Shown one piece after another: positions 1-7,662 of a DNA stretch of 39,248 bases (position 1 is the stretch's first letter; the number at the start of each line of letters is the position of its first letter). The stretch is taken from the NCBI GenBank assembly GCA_910585755.1, contig CAJUFH010000023.1:1-39248 (forward strand), written 5' to 3'. The notes below the pieces were generated by a model. It had not been told where the DNA came from. It was given only the letters and a program-made list of their open reading frames with translations, and searched no databases. The DNA is from an uncultured Muribaculaceae bacterium. Lineage in GTDB: Bacteria > Bacteroidota > Bacteroidia > Bacteroidales > Muribaculaceae. The position numbers were made by a program, and so were the translations under genes.

Positions 1-629
1 ACACCGCCGGCATCCGCAAGAAGCAGAAGGTCAACGAGGATATCGAGTATTACTCCGTGATACGCTCGATACGCGCCATAGAGGCTTCCGACGTCTGCAT
101 CCTGATGATCGACGCGACCCGCGGCTTCGAGGGGCAGGACGCCAATATCTTCTCCCTGATCGAGCGCAACAAGAAAGGACTCGTGGTGTGTGTAAACAAG
201 TGGGACATCGCCGAGAACAAGTCTGTCGAGGCGCAGAAACATTATGAGGCCGCCATACGCCAGCGCCTGGCCCCCTTCACCGACTTCCCGATTATCTTCT
301 GCTCGGCTCTCACCAAGCAGCGTATCTACAAGGTGATCGAGACGGCTGTCGAGGTTTACAAGAACCGCCGCCGCGAGGTGCCTACCTCGCAGCTCAACAA
401 GGTAATGCTCGAGGCCATCGCCGCCTATCCCCCTCCAGCCAACAAGGGCAAGTACGTCAAAATCAAGTACGTTACCCAGCTCAAGGGGGCGCAGGTGCCT
501 ACGTTCATCTTCTTCTGCAACCTCCCGCAGTGGGTCAAGGAGCCTTACCGCCGCTATCTGGAGAACAAAATCCGCGAAAACTGGGACTTCAACGGAAGCC
601 CGATCCAGGTTTTCATGCGCGAGAAGTAG
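1..629 (+). CDS. der: GTPase Der (EngA), C-terminal part, truncated by window start
   Basis: The reading frame is open from the first base. The first visible residues, TAGIRKK, are the G3 switch motif (DTAG) of the second GTPase domain, whose Asp codon is cut by the window edge. NKWD is the G4 guanine-specificity motif and CSALTKQ fits the G5 region. The last roughly 90 residues match the KH-like domain that ends Der and packs between its two G domains. Der is an essential tandem-GTPase needed for maturation of the 50S ribosomal subunit. The first G domain lies upstream of the window. The gene runs toward recA and is followed by a clear hairpin with a T-run, so it is probably transcribed separately from recA. 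An internal GTG at 57 is not the start. Confidence 0.95.
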   Translation, partial: TAGIRKKQKVNEDIEYYSVIRSIRAIEASDVCILMIDATRGFEGQDANIFSLIERNKKGLVVCVNKWDIAENKSVEAQKHYEAAIRQRLAPFTDFPIIFCSALTKQRIYKVIETAVEVYKNRRREVPTSQLNKVMLEAIAAYPPPANKGKYVKIKYVTQLKGAQVPTFIFFCNLPQWVKEPYRRYLENKIRENWDFNGSPIQVFMREK

Positions 630-676
630 CGGACGGCGATTTCGCACCGCGTTGCGATATAACAAAGATTAACCAA

Positions 677-705
677 GGTGGGCGGCAATGCTGCCCACCT
701 TTTTT
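677..705 (+). terminator. Rho-independent terminator after der
   Basis: A 10-bp stem including one G-T pair (ggtgggcggc with gctgcccacc) closes a 3-nt loop and is followed directly by six T residues. It sits about 50 bases after the der stop codon and just before the recA -7 box, so it isolates recA from der transcription. Confidence 0.85.
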
Positions 706-707
706 CG

Positions 708-715
708 TACCTTTG
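708..715 (+). promoter_or_regulatory. recA promoter -7 box (TACCTTTG)
   Basis: The box matches the Bacteroidetes primary sigma -7 consensus TAnnTTTG and lies 28 bases before the recA ATG. No convincing -33 TTTG is visible at the expected distance, where the terminator stem lies. No SOS-type operator was recognised by eye. Confidence 0.6.
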
Positions 716-743
716 CATTATAAATCGAAACTGAAACACAAAG

Positions 744-1967
744 ATGGACAAACCCGCTAAAACAACCAAGAAAACTACTATAAAGAAGGTCGGCAAGGAC
801 GTTGATCCCAAGCAGGCCAAGCTCGACGCTCTCAAGCAGGCCCTCGGAAATATCGAGAAGGACTACGGCAAGGGCGCGATCATGAAGCTCGGCGACGAGG
901 CTATCGAGAAGGTCGACGTGATTTCCTCCGGCTCCATCGGCCTGAACTTCGCTCTCGGCGTCGGCGGATTTCCCCGCGGCCGCATAATCGAGATTTACGG
1001 CCCGGAGTCTTCGGGTAAGACAACCCTCGCCCTCCACGCTATCGCCGAGGCCCAGAAGCTCGGGGGTATCGCCGCGATGATCGACGCGGAGCACGCCTTT
1101 GACCGCTTCTATGCCGAGAAGCTCGGGGTCGACGTTACCAACCTGCTGATCGCCCAGCCCGACAACGGCGAGCAGGCGCTCGAAATCGCCGAGCAGCTTA
1201 TCCGCTCGTCGGCAATCGACATTCTGGTTGTAGACTCCGTGGCCGCCCTTACCCCCAAGAGCGAGATCGAAGGGGATATGGGTGATCGCAACGTAGGTCT
1301 GCAGGCGCGCCTTATGTCGCAGGCCATGCGCAAGCTGACCGGCACCATCTCCCGCACGAACACCGTCTGCATCTTCATCAACCAGCTCCGCGAGAAAATC
1401 GGTGTCATGTTCGGCCCCTCGGAAACAACTACCGGCGGCAACGCCCTGAAATTCTATGCCTCCGTGCGTGTCGACATCCGTCCGGGCAACTCCATCAAGG
1501 ACGGCGACAACGTCTTCGGCAAGCGCGCGAAGGTAAAGATCGTGAAGAACAAGGTCGCGCCCCCCTTCAAACGCTGCGAGTTCGACATCATGTTCGGCGA
1601 GGGTATCTCCAAGGCCGGTGAAATCGTTGACCTCGGTGTGGAGCTGGGCATCATCCAGAAGAGCGGTTCCTGGTTCAGCTATAACGGCCAGAAACTCGCC
1701 CAGGGCCGCGATGCCGCGAAGGCTATGATTCTTGACAACCCCGAACTGGCCGAAGAGCTGGAAGTAAAGATTATGGAGGGGCTGAAGGAGCAGGCCAAGA
1801 GCCCCGTTAAGAAAGGGAAGGGGAAGGCTTCCTCGAAGGACAAGGAGGACGCTTCCGACTCTGAGAACGACGATAACGGCGCTTCCGAAGCCGCTGACGA
1901 CGAGAATCTCGACGATGTCGATTTCGACGCCGAGCTGAACGAGGACTTCACCCTCGAAGAGGACTGA
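744..1967 (+). CDS. recA: Recombinase RecA
   Basis: RecA polymerises on single-stranded DNA, drives ATP-dependent strand exchange, and in many bacteria triggers LexA cleavage. The Walker A motif GPESSGKT is at residues 86-93. The Walker B region (ILVVDSVAAL) and the DNA-binding loop region after GDRNVGLQARLMSQA are all recognisable. The protein is 407 residues, longer than the roughly 350 typical of proteobacterial RecA. The extra length is a lysine-rich start of about 20 residues and a long C-terminal tail. That tail is first Lys/Ser-rich and then strongly acidic (Asp/Glu over about the last 40 residues). Acidic RecA tails are known to restrain DNA binding. The ATG follows a -7 promoter box and the gene is probably monocistronic. 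Confidence 0.98.
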   Translation: MDKPAKTTKKTTIKKVGKDVDPKQAKLDALKQALGNIEKDYGKGAIMKLGDEAIEKVDVISSGSIGLNFALGVGGFPRGRIIEIYGPESSGKTTLALHAIAEAQKLGGIAAMIDAEHAFDRFYAEKLGVDVTNLLIAQPDNGEQALEIAEQLIRSSAIDILVVDSVAALTPKSEIEGDMGDRNVGLQARLMSQAMRKLTGTISRTNTVCIFINQLREKIGVMFGPSETTTGGNALKFYASVRVDIRPGNSIKDGDNVFGKRAKVKIVKNKVAPPFKRCEFDIMFGEGISKAGEIVDLGVELGIIQKSGSWFSYNGQKLAQGRDAAKAMILDNPELAEELEVKIMEGLKEQAKSPVKKGKGKASSKDKEDASDSENDDNGASEAADDENLDDVDFDAELNEDFTLEED

Positions 1968-2013
1968 TCACACACAACAGTGTTACTAATGTACTGTCTG
2001 TTCCCCGGATGGC

Positions 2014-2133
2014 ATGGCGCTGTCAGAGCGGTTCAGATGGTTGGAGGAGCTTGGAGGTGAGGCCGACGGGAGCAATCTAAGGATTGTGACCGAGGCCGAG
2101 CCTTCAAGCGACGACCCAGATGAGCCGCTATGA
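2014..2133 (+). CDS. Possible small ORF (39 aa) after recA, unrecognised
   Basis: The 182 bases between recA and the convergent glycosidase hold one plus-strand frame that opens with MALSERFRWLEELGGE and ends DDPDEPL before a TGA. The frame is closed upstream by a TAA at 1987-1989. The composition (Glu/Asp-rich, Trp and Leu in a helix-like pattern) looks more protein-like than random. However, I see no promoter or strong ribosome-binding site and do not recognise a family. It could be a real small protein, the end of a decayed gene, or chance. Confidence 0.2.
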   Translation: MALSERFRWLEELGGEADGSNLRIVTEAEPSSDDPDEPL

Positions 2134-2147
2134 CACGCCCTAAAGCC

Positions 2148-4496
2148 CTAAAGGCGGGTGAGGGACAACTGGTCGATCAGCGCGTGATTAGTCGTCCCGT
2201 TCATGTTCGCGTCAAGCGGCGTATAGCGCACGCTGATATTGTGGCGCCCAGCCGACAGGTTGAGCCGGAGCACGTTCGTCGTTCCCCAGTCGTTCCAGTT
2301 GCCGACTCCGCGCTGCGGCATCACGATGGTTCCCAGGCGTTTGCCGTCGACATAAACCGAGCGGATGGCGCATTTGTTCTCCGTGTTGACCGGGCCGTTG
2401 CCGTTGGAGTAGCGGAAGGTCAGGGCATAGGTGCCTGCATGCTTGACGTCGACCGGCACCGTTATGTCGCGGGTCGTCTTGTCGGTCTCAGCGAATCCCT
2501 GGCCGCGGAAACCGAGCACAGGGCTTTTCGGCAGGTTGCATGCCTCGGCCGACGCTATGCGGGTCGTCTCCGAAGGCATCTGTTCGACGATTGACGGGCG
2601 GTTGGAGCGCGGTTCGGAAGCGAAGCTCTCGACCCCGTCGCCGCTAACACCGACCACGAGGTATTCTCCCGGAACAGTCGCGTTATAGCTCGTCTGTCGC
2701 GTCTCGGCTACCTTCTTGCCGTCGCGGTAGATGTCGTAATGGCCGATGTATTCGATCGGGTTCCATTGCAGGAGGTTGTTCACCGGGATTCCCTCGCCGT
2801 CGAGCGCCGGGTCGTTGGAGAGCCATGCGACCGGTGTCAGCGGCGCCTTCACGTTGGGTGTCTCGTTGACCCTGGCGGGAAGGGGATTGTTGTTGTCCAT
2901 CACGATGCGGATGTTGTTCTCTCCCCGGATGTCGGCGGGGATAAATGGAGCGTGCTCCTTCCCGTTGAGGGTGAACCGCCTGATTCGGTCGCCGTACCCT
3001 TCGACTGTAATGTTGAGGATGGCGTCGCGGTAGTGGAGGCCCGTCAGCGAGCGCGTGTCCTCCATCTCCTTGGGTATGAACGGGCTGAAACGGATGCCGT
3101 CGGTCTCGTACTGGACTCCGAAGAGCATCTTGAGGGTCAGAGCGATGTTGCCCGACAGGCACCACAGCATGTTCGACGAGTTAAGTTCGGTCGCGATGTC
3201 GCCGTTGTCGAGCACGAAGTTCTCCTTGTTCGTGGCGAATAGCGCCGCGGGGCGGAATATCGAGCCGATGCCCTGCATAACCCCCTCGCTGTTCCCGACC
3301 TTGGCGTTGGCGAGCGTCCAGTAAGCCGCCACCCACGGCCACAGCGCGTTGTTGTGGTACGGGGGCATGTCGGCGATTTGCGGGAAGAATATGCCGGGGC
3401 CGAACGGCGTTGTCGGGTTCTTCTGCGTGATCACGCGGGCGCGCCCCGGGTCGGCAACGTCATAGAGGATAGCCAGCGCCTCTCCGAGGGTTTCGGCCCG
3501 CGGGTTGAGGATCGGGAACTCGCGGCCGTAGACGTACATTGCGTAATAACCTTTGTCCTCCATCCACAGCTCCCGGTTTATGGCCTCGGCGAGCTTGTCG
3601 GCGCGGCGGTTGTAGGTCGCCGCGTCCTCCTGGTGGCCGAGAATCGAGGCGATTTCGGCGAGCGTGCGCCACGCCTGCGCGTGTACGACGCTGGTACCCA
3701 GGGCCTCGCTCTGGTATATGTCGGCCGTCTGCATCCATTTCGGATAGCTCTGCTCGCGCCAGTCGATAAAGGATGTTTCTCCGCGTACAAGCCCTGTCTC
3801 AGGGTCGTAAATCGTTTGGTAATCGTCTTCGAGCGAGTTCTTTATCACGGGGTATATCTTTTCGAGCCATTGCTTGTCGCCTGTGCTCTTGTAGACCTCG
3901 AACGCGGCTATGCCCCATATCTCGCGGTCGGAGCTGACGGGCCACGCGCCACCCGAACCGGTGTCCTGGATGATGCGCCCCGTCGGGGAAATCTTGTGTT
4001 CCAGCGAAATCCGCGACACCTCCGGCTGAAGGGCCGCCATGGCGAGGATGATCGAGTAGGACACGTCGCGGGTCCACACGCCCGGCCACTCCTTTCCGGT
4101 GCGCAGCGTCGAGTCCGGCTCGACCGCGTTCACCATCTCGTCAAGCCCCATCGTGTAAATCGCGTCGTGAAGCGTGTTCGACGAGCGCAGCCGCGGATAA
4201 GCCGAGAGGTCGTTGCGGCGCTTCCACGTCTTCTCAACCGGCATGAAATATCCCGGTTGCGCCGAATAGTCCGAAATAATCTCCTCGTCGTTTGGAGCGT
4301 AAGCCTTGAACGGCCCCTGGAATATCGTGTCAGCCTCCCAGCGGTATGCCGGAGTCTCAACTATAACCCCTTCGGTCATCGAAGCCCCCGCAACCGGCGC
4401 GGCTAAAACCGCCGCCACTGCCGCCGCTCCGAGCCTTCCGGCCGCGATTGCCTTGGCCCCGATGCCGCGGCGACTTCTTTCCATATCTCGTCTCAT
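2148..4496 (-). CDS. Exported six-hairpin glycoside hydrolase with C-terminal carbohydrate-binding module
   Basis: The 782-residue protein starts with an Arg-rich n-region and an Ala/Val-rich hydrophobic stretch (about residues 15-40) that reads as a signal peptide. Residues of about 90-480 carry the aromatic repeat pattern of an (alpha/alpha)6 barrel. Landmarks are GVWTRDVSYS, IDWREQSYP, and PPYHNNALWPWVAAYW, typical of GH63/GH15-like and debranching-type enzymes. About 560-640 looks like a fibronectin-type linker (YDIYRDGKKV). The last 130 residues (GTYALTFRYSNG, VYVDGKRLG, GRHNISVRY) look like a CBM6/CBM35-type beta-sandwich. It probably hydrolyses glycosidic bonds of a host or dietary glycan in the periplasm or at the surface. 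The exact GH family and substrate cannot be set by eye. It stands alone, without a SusC/D pair, and shares an extended promoter motif with the protease gene ending at 6198. Confidence 0.8.
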   Translation of the reverse strand: MRRDMERSRRGIGAKAIAAGRLGAAAVAAVLAAPVAGASMTEGVIVETPAYRWEADTIFQGPFKAYAPNDEEIISDYSAQPGYFMPVEKTWKRRNDLSAYPRLRSSNTLHDAIYTMGLDEMVNAVEPDSTLRTGKEWPGVWTRDVSYSIILAMAALQPEVSRISLEHKISPTGRIIQDTGSGGAWPVSSDREIWGIAAFEVYKSTGDKQWLEKIYPVIKNSLEDDYQTIYDPETGLVRGETSFIDWREQSYPKWMQTADIYQSEALGTSVVHAQAWRTLAEIASILGHQEDAATYNRRADKLAEAINRELWMEDKGYYAMYVYGREFPILNPRAETLGEALAILYDVADPGRARVITQKNPTTPFGPGIFFPQIADMPPYHNNALWPWVAAYWTLANAKVGNSEGVMQGIGSIFRPAALFATNKENFVLDNGDIATELNSSNMLWCLSGNIALTLKMLFGVQYETDGIRFSPFIPKEMEDTRSLTGLHYRDAILNITVEGYGDRIRRFTLNGKEHAPFIPADIRGENNIRIVMDNNNPLPARVNETPNVKAPLTPVAWLSNDPALDGEGIPVNNLLQWNPIEYIGHYDIYRDGKKVAETRQTSYNATVPGEYLVVGVSGDGVESFASEPRSNRPSIVEQMPSETTRIASAEACNLPKSPVLGFRGQGFAETDKTTRDITVPVDVKHAGTYALTFRYSNGNGPVNTENKCAIRSVYVDGKRLGTIVMPQRGVGNWNDWGTTNVLRLNLSAGRHNISVRYTPLDANMNGTTNHALIDQLSLTRL

Positions 4497-4656
4497 CTGA
4501 TGAAAACTTGTCGGTTTGTGTTAATCTTTATGGTATATGTAATTCCTTGCCCGATAATATTTTGCCTAATTATCGGACAACACGTCCCCGCGGCTGCCGA
4601 CAATTCTGTATGGCTCTCTCCACACCCGTCCGGCAAACCCGCCTGTCCGTTCCCAA

Positions 4657-4664
4657 CAAAGTTA
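4657..4664 (-). promoter_or_regulatory. Glycosidase promoter -7 box (TAACTTTG on minus strand)
   Basis: Plus-strand CAAAGTTA reads TAACTTTG toward the glycosidase and matches TAnnTTTG. It predicts a leader of roughly 150 nt before the ATG at 4496. The bases just upstream (plus-strand ACAACAAATAATCG) closely resemble those at the promoter of the protease gene at 7534-7541. Confidence 0.5.
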
Positions 4665-4840
4665 CAACAAATAATCGAAATATCCCCCTCTCCCCCTCCC
4701 CCAAACCGCCCCGATTATCCAAATAATAGTTAAAACCGCTCCCCACTCCCTGCTGTCCAAACAGATTCCACTCCCTCAAACCCCAAAGAATCCAACCCGA
4801 TTACCATATTTTCGGGCATAATTTACCGACATATCATCCC

Positions 4841-4940
4841 TAAGCGACAGTCTCGTTCCCGACCAGTTGTTCTCCTTGCCAATCGGTTGTTCTCGTTCCA
4901 CGCCAGTTGTTCTCCTCGCCAGCCGGTTATTCTCGTAACC
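4841..4940. repeat. Five-copy imperfect 20-bp tandem repeat
   Basis: Units begin at 4841, 4861, 4881, 4901 and 4921. The core GTTGTTCTC recurs exactly 20 bases apart at 4866, 4886 and 4906. Degraded versions are at 4926 (GTTATTCTC) and in the first unit (CAGTCTCGTTCCC). Units alternate between two endings, near CTTGCC/CTCGCC and GTTCCA/GTAACC. There are no unique spacers, so it is not a CRISPR array. Its function is unknown. Confidence 0.85.
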
Positions 4941-4949
4941 AGCCATTTG

Positions 4950-4966
4950 CGAGGTCGAAGACCTCG
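4950..4966. repeat. Perfect 7-bp hairpin with GAA loop
   Basis: The arms cgaggtc and gacctcg enclose the loop gaa. It is paired with a near copy at 5035-5053 and directly follows the 20-bp tandem repeat. There is no T-run, so it is more like a REP-type dispersed hairpin than a terminator. Confidence 0.6.
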
Positions 4967-5034
4967 GATGTTAGTAACCCCGCCATAAGCCGCCCCGGCG
5001 GCGGTTGGTGGGGCCTCTGAGCCAGACAATTACA

Positions 5035-5053
5035 GCAAGGTCGAAGATCTTGC
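5035..5053. repeat. 8-bp hairpin with GAA loop, related to the one at 4950
   Basis: The arms gcaaggtc and gatcttgc (one G-T pair) enclose the same gaa loop. It lies 20 bases past the stop of the DUF1016 gene, so it could help end that transcript, but no T-run follows on the minus strand. Confidence 0.55.
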
Positions 5054-5072
5054 ACGATATCCAGACTAAAAT

Positions 5073-6113
5073 TTATCTCAAAGTATCTCTTTGCAGCCGG
5101 GTGTGGGCGCGTTCGATGGCTTGTTGCAATTTATGCTCGAGCAATTTGCGGTCGGGGAGTTTCGTCAAGTAGTCAGCCACGCGGATATTGCTGTCGTCGA
5201 GATGCATAAGCTCGATGTGCTCCTCGTTCTTCCCGGCGCAAAGTATCAGTCCGATGGGCTTGTTTTCTCCATCTGCCATATCATATTTTTCGAGCCAGCG
5301 CAGATACAGCTCCATCTGACCCTTATATGCGGCCTTAAACCGTCCAAGTTTCAAATCGATGGCGACAAGGCAGCGCAAGCGTCGGTGATAAAACAGCAGG
5401 TCGATATAGTAGTCCTCGTCGTCGACCGTTATGCGCTTCTGACGGGCCAAGAAGGCAAAATCGTTCCCAAACTCTGTTATGAAACGTTGGAGTTCGGCCA
5501 CAATAGCGCTTTCAAGGTCTTTTTCCGAGTAATCATCGTGCATCCCGAGAAAATCAAGAACGTAAGGGTCCTGAAAAACAAGGTCTGCCGACATTTTGCG
5601 CTCGTCGCGCAGTTCCTCCAAATCGCGTATTATAACCTCGTCTGGGCGCTTTGCTATCGCGGTACGCTCATAAAGCATACCGTCAATCTTGGCTTTCAGT
5701 GTGCGTTTCGACCACCGCTGGTCAGCCGCCATTGTAAGATAGAAATTGCGCGCTAAGTTATCGTCAATAGGAATAACTTGCAGAAAATGAGACCAAGACA
5801 ATTTTCCCACCAGTGGTGCGACAATTTGAATATCTGGAAACACCGATGCGAATTGCATCATCCGGCGAAGGCTCTTTACATCAAAACCTTTACCAAATTC
5901 TTCTGATAATTTGAACGCCAGATTTTCTACTATCTGCTTGCCGTAAGCCGCACGTTCGCCGCCAAGGACTTCGCGGTTTATGCGGTCTCCGATATGCCAA
6001 TACATCAGAGTCATTGTCGAGTTGACCGTTGAGGCGACCTGTGTTTTAGTGGCCTCAATCATTTGCCTTATATCGGCAAAGAGCCTGTTGTCTGTATGTT
6101 TGATTACCTCCAT
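5073..6113 (-). CDS. DUF1016/YhcG-family PDDEXK nuclease-domain protein
   Basis: The family has an N-terminal DUF1016 helical domain and a C-terminal PDDEXK-like nuclease domain, and is often found near restriction or mobile genes. Its biological role is not firmly established. Here the N-terminal part shows YWHIGDRI, then GKGFDVKSLRRMMQFA and LSWSHFLQVI, which are family hallmarks. The nuclease part contains DYYIDLLFYHRRLRCLVAIDLKLGRF, where the IDLLFY Asp and the D-x-K of IDLKLG give the catalytic pattern. I start it at the ATG at 6113 (MEVIKHTDNR, 346 aa), because the upstream extension would need a TTG and does not look like family sequence. It appears AT-richer than the neighbouring core genes, suggesting acquisition. 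Confidence 0.88.
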   Translation of the reverse strand: MEVIKHTDNRLFADIRQMIEATKTQVASTVNSTMTLMYWHIGDRINREVLGGERAAYGKQIVENLAFKLSEEFGKGFDVKSLRRMMQFASVFPDIQIVAPLVGKLSWSHFLQVIPIDDNLARNFYLTMAADQRWSKRTLKAKIDGMLYERTAIAKRPDEVIIRDLEELRDERKMSADLVFQDPYVLDFLGMHDDYSEKDLESAIVAELQRFITEFGNDFAFLARQKRITVDDEDYYIDLLFYHRRLRCLVAIDLKLGRFKAAYKGQMELYLRWLEKYDMADGENKPIGLILCAGKNEEHIELMHLDDSNIRVADYLTKLPDRKLLEHKLQQAIERAHTRLQRDTLR

Positions 6114-6197
6114 ATTGATTAATGGTATAGTTAATGTATGGATTCCAACCGGTTTGTCTCCTGCCAATTTCGCTATGCGCGATACAGGCGTCCTCGA

Positions 6198-7514
6198 TTA
6201 TATCTCGGTGGAGAGGAGCATGTCTACGAGGTTGAACCGTACTTTGCGGTAGAGCATCATGCCCCTTAGGCCGAGGTTGTTGTCGTTCATATAGTAGTCC
6301 CCGTCATGCTCGGTCTGGACTTCGATAGTGGGGATTGTTACGGAATTGCCCCCGAGGGTCAGCGCCGCGTCAGGAAGTTTATAGCATAAAACGGACCAAA
6401 CGCCTCCGACACCCCCTTGCCGGATGGTGTCGCTCCGGCAGTTCTCCGTGAGATATTCCTTGTTCCGCTCGAAAAACGCCTTGTTGAGCATCCCGTAGGA
6501 CGCGTCCCCGGAGTCGAGCTTTATCAATAACGGTTGACGGTTGATTTCGGCGGTGGTCAGGAGGTTCATCCCTGAGGAGAAGCACATATTGGGCCGGACA
6601 TCAGAGGGCGCGGACGCTATCCGCGGAATCAGGATTTCCTTTGCTGAAAAGTCAAGGGTGACATCTTTCAGTTGCAGCATCAGCTCGCTTCCGACAATAA
6701 ATTCCAATACACCGATGTATTTGTCCGCCTCCTCGTTATGGCTCCGAATGTCAATCACATAGAAAGGCACATCGTTGACCGTTATGTTCCCTAACCTTAA
6801 TTCTTTGGCAATCGCATAGCGCCCGGCGGACGCTTTTACGCCTGTCGCTTCGGCATTCGCGTCCAGCAGCTCCAGCCCATAGGCGGTTGCCAGGGAGTCG
6901 GTTATGACGTTGACCCCGGCACCGGTGTCAAACGTTATCTTCGCAGGATTCCCGTTTATCGCCGCTTCGGTAATCCGCATCATGCATTGTCCGCTCTCAG
7001 GTTTGCCCGCCGCGACAATTTCAAAAGGAATCACCCCTTTTTCCCCATTGATAGAAACGCAGTAGGGCGAATATCTTGTCAAAGCCTTGTATCGCGCCGC
7101 CATATCGGCATAAGGCCTGAGGCTCGCCGAGTCGACCGCCTGGTATGCGGCTGTCAGGACGGATGACAACACCTCATGGGCTTCCTCATTCCTCCCCGTG
7201 CGGCTCAGATCCATCGAATACATTACCGAGCTTTGCAGCAGCAGGTTCAGGTCAAGGTTCTCCGACTGGGTCTTAAGAAGTTCGTCAAAAGCCGGTATGG
7301 AGATGTCGGGCCGGTTGAACCGATTCCCGATCAGACAGCGGGAGAAAACTTCCAGGAACGGGTTTATGGAGTCCTTGGGCGCGCTGTGGTATGTGTCATA
7401 CAGGCCGAAATTGTCCGACGAGTTCATTGCCGCGCCGATGCGTTCGTCGAAGCTCTCCGCGCTCGCCGAAAGTACCCAAACGGCGGCCGCGATATAGGAA
7501 AGGAGTTTCTTCAT
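6198..7514 (-). CDS. Secreted pepsin/retropepsin-like aspartic protease with two active-site motifs
   Basis: The 438-residue protein begins with a signal peptide (MKKLLSYIAAAVWVLSASA). A helical, TPR-like segment covers about residues 25-150. The catalytic region follows. FDTGAGVNV with Asp196 is a classic retropepsin active-site turn. A second motif, LDSGDASYG with Asp334, lies 138 residues later. Each is followed by the hydrophobic pattern expected of an aspartic protease lobe. This suggests a single chain carrying both lobes, as in pepsin, rather than a homodimer of single-lobe retropepsins. It probably acts in the periplasm or at the surface on unknown substrates. It has its own promoter and stands alone. 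The first motif is strong; the second is inferred from spacing and sequence. Confidence 0.8.
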   Translation of the reverse strand: MKKLLSYIAAAVWVLSASAESFDERIGAAMNSSDNFGLYDTYHSAPKDSINPFLEVFSRCLIGNRFNRPDISIPAFDELLKTQSENLDLNLLLQSSVMYSMDLSRTGRNEEAHEVLSSVLTAAYQAVDSASLRPYADMAARYKALTRYSPYCVSINGEKGVIPFEIVAAGKPESGQCMMRITEAAINGNPAKITFDTGAGVNVITDSLATAYGLELLDANAEATGVKASAGRYAIAKELRLGNITVNDVPFYVIDIRSHNEEADKYIGVLEFIVGSELMLQLKDVTLDFSAKEILIPRIASAPSDVRPNMCFSSGMNLLTTAEINRQPLLIKLDSGDASYGMLNKAFFERNKEYLTENCRSDTIRQGGVGGVWSVLCYKLPDAALTLGGNSVTIPTIEVQTEHDGDYYMNDNNLGLRGMMLYRKVRFNLVDMLLSTEI

Positions 7515-7533
7515 ATAGTTGCTTTGATCAACA

Positions 7534-7541
7534 CAAAGTTA
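7534..7541 (-). promoter_or_regulatory. Protease gene promoter -7 box (TAACTTTG on minus strand)
   Basis: Plus-strand CAAAGTTA lies 20 bases ahead of the ATG at 7514. The next plus-strand bases, ACAGAAAATAATCG, match those behind the glycosidase promoter at 4657-4664 in all but a few positions and with identical spacing. Confidence 0.6.
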
Positions 7542-7601
7542 CAGAAAATAATCGTAATAATTATTGATGCAGAGAACAAGATTTGGTCACCGCAAAATCG
7601 G

Positions 7602-7619
7602 ATTCGCAATTTTGTGAAT
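7602..7619. promoter_or_regulatory. Candidate HigBA operator (inverted repeat over the -33 region)
   Basis: The arms attcgcaa and ttgtgaat are separated by two bases, with one mismatch. A second, outer pair caaaat/attttg is at 7592-7597 and 7608-7613. The repeat covers the TTTG at 7611-7614, which sits 22 bases before the -7 box. An XRE antitoxin binding here would block transcription, the usual autoregulation of such pairs. Confidence 0.45.
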
Positions 7620-7636
7620 ATTTGGAAAACTTTTTA

Positions 7637-7644
7637 TATCTTTG
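7637..7644 (+). promoter_or_regulatory. Toxin-antitoxin promoter -7 box (TATCTTTG)
   Basis: It matches TAnnTTTG, with a TTTG 22 bases upstream at 7611-7614. It ends 18 bases before the toxin ATG at 7663. It overlaps the upstream TTG at 7642, which argues against that codon as the start. Confidence 0.6.
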
Positions 7645-7662
7645 CCTCGTGATAGAAATTGT

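Larger units (their letters stand above)
4497..5072. other. Gene-free stretch between glycosidase and DUF1016 gene
   Basis: This 576-base interval has no convincing gene. Nearest the glycosidase it holds that gene's long leader and -7 box. Next comes a C-rich, low-complexity stretch (about 4685-4760), then the 20-bp tandem repeat (4841-4940), and finally two small GAA-loop hairpins (4950-4966 and 5035-5053). The short frames on both strands have repeat-driven or low-complexity translations. Confidence 0.7.

Noticed and set aside
1968..2147. Structured RNA after recA
   Set aside because: No strong stem was found by eye, and I cannot run a covariance search; only the small frame is reported.
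2739..4406. Long plus-strand frames opposite the glycosidase
   Set aside because: They are shadows of the 782-residue glycosidase, with Arg/Val-rich translations and no family hallmark.
4500..4733. Plus-strand 77-residue frame with a hydrophobic start, divergent to the glycosidase
   Set aside because: It lies within the glycosidase leader and promoter, has low-complexity Pro-rich end, no promoter and no recognisable family.
4841..4940. CRISPR array at the 20-bp repeat
   Set aside because: Units follow directly with no unique spacers, repeats are degenerate, and no cas gene is in the window.
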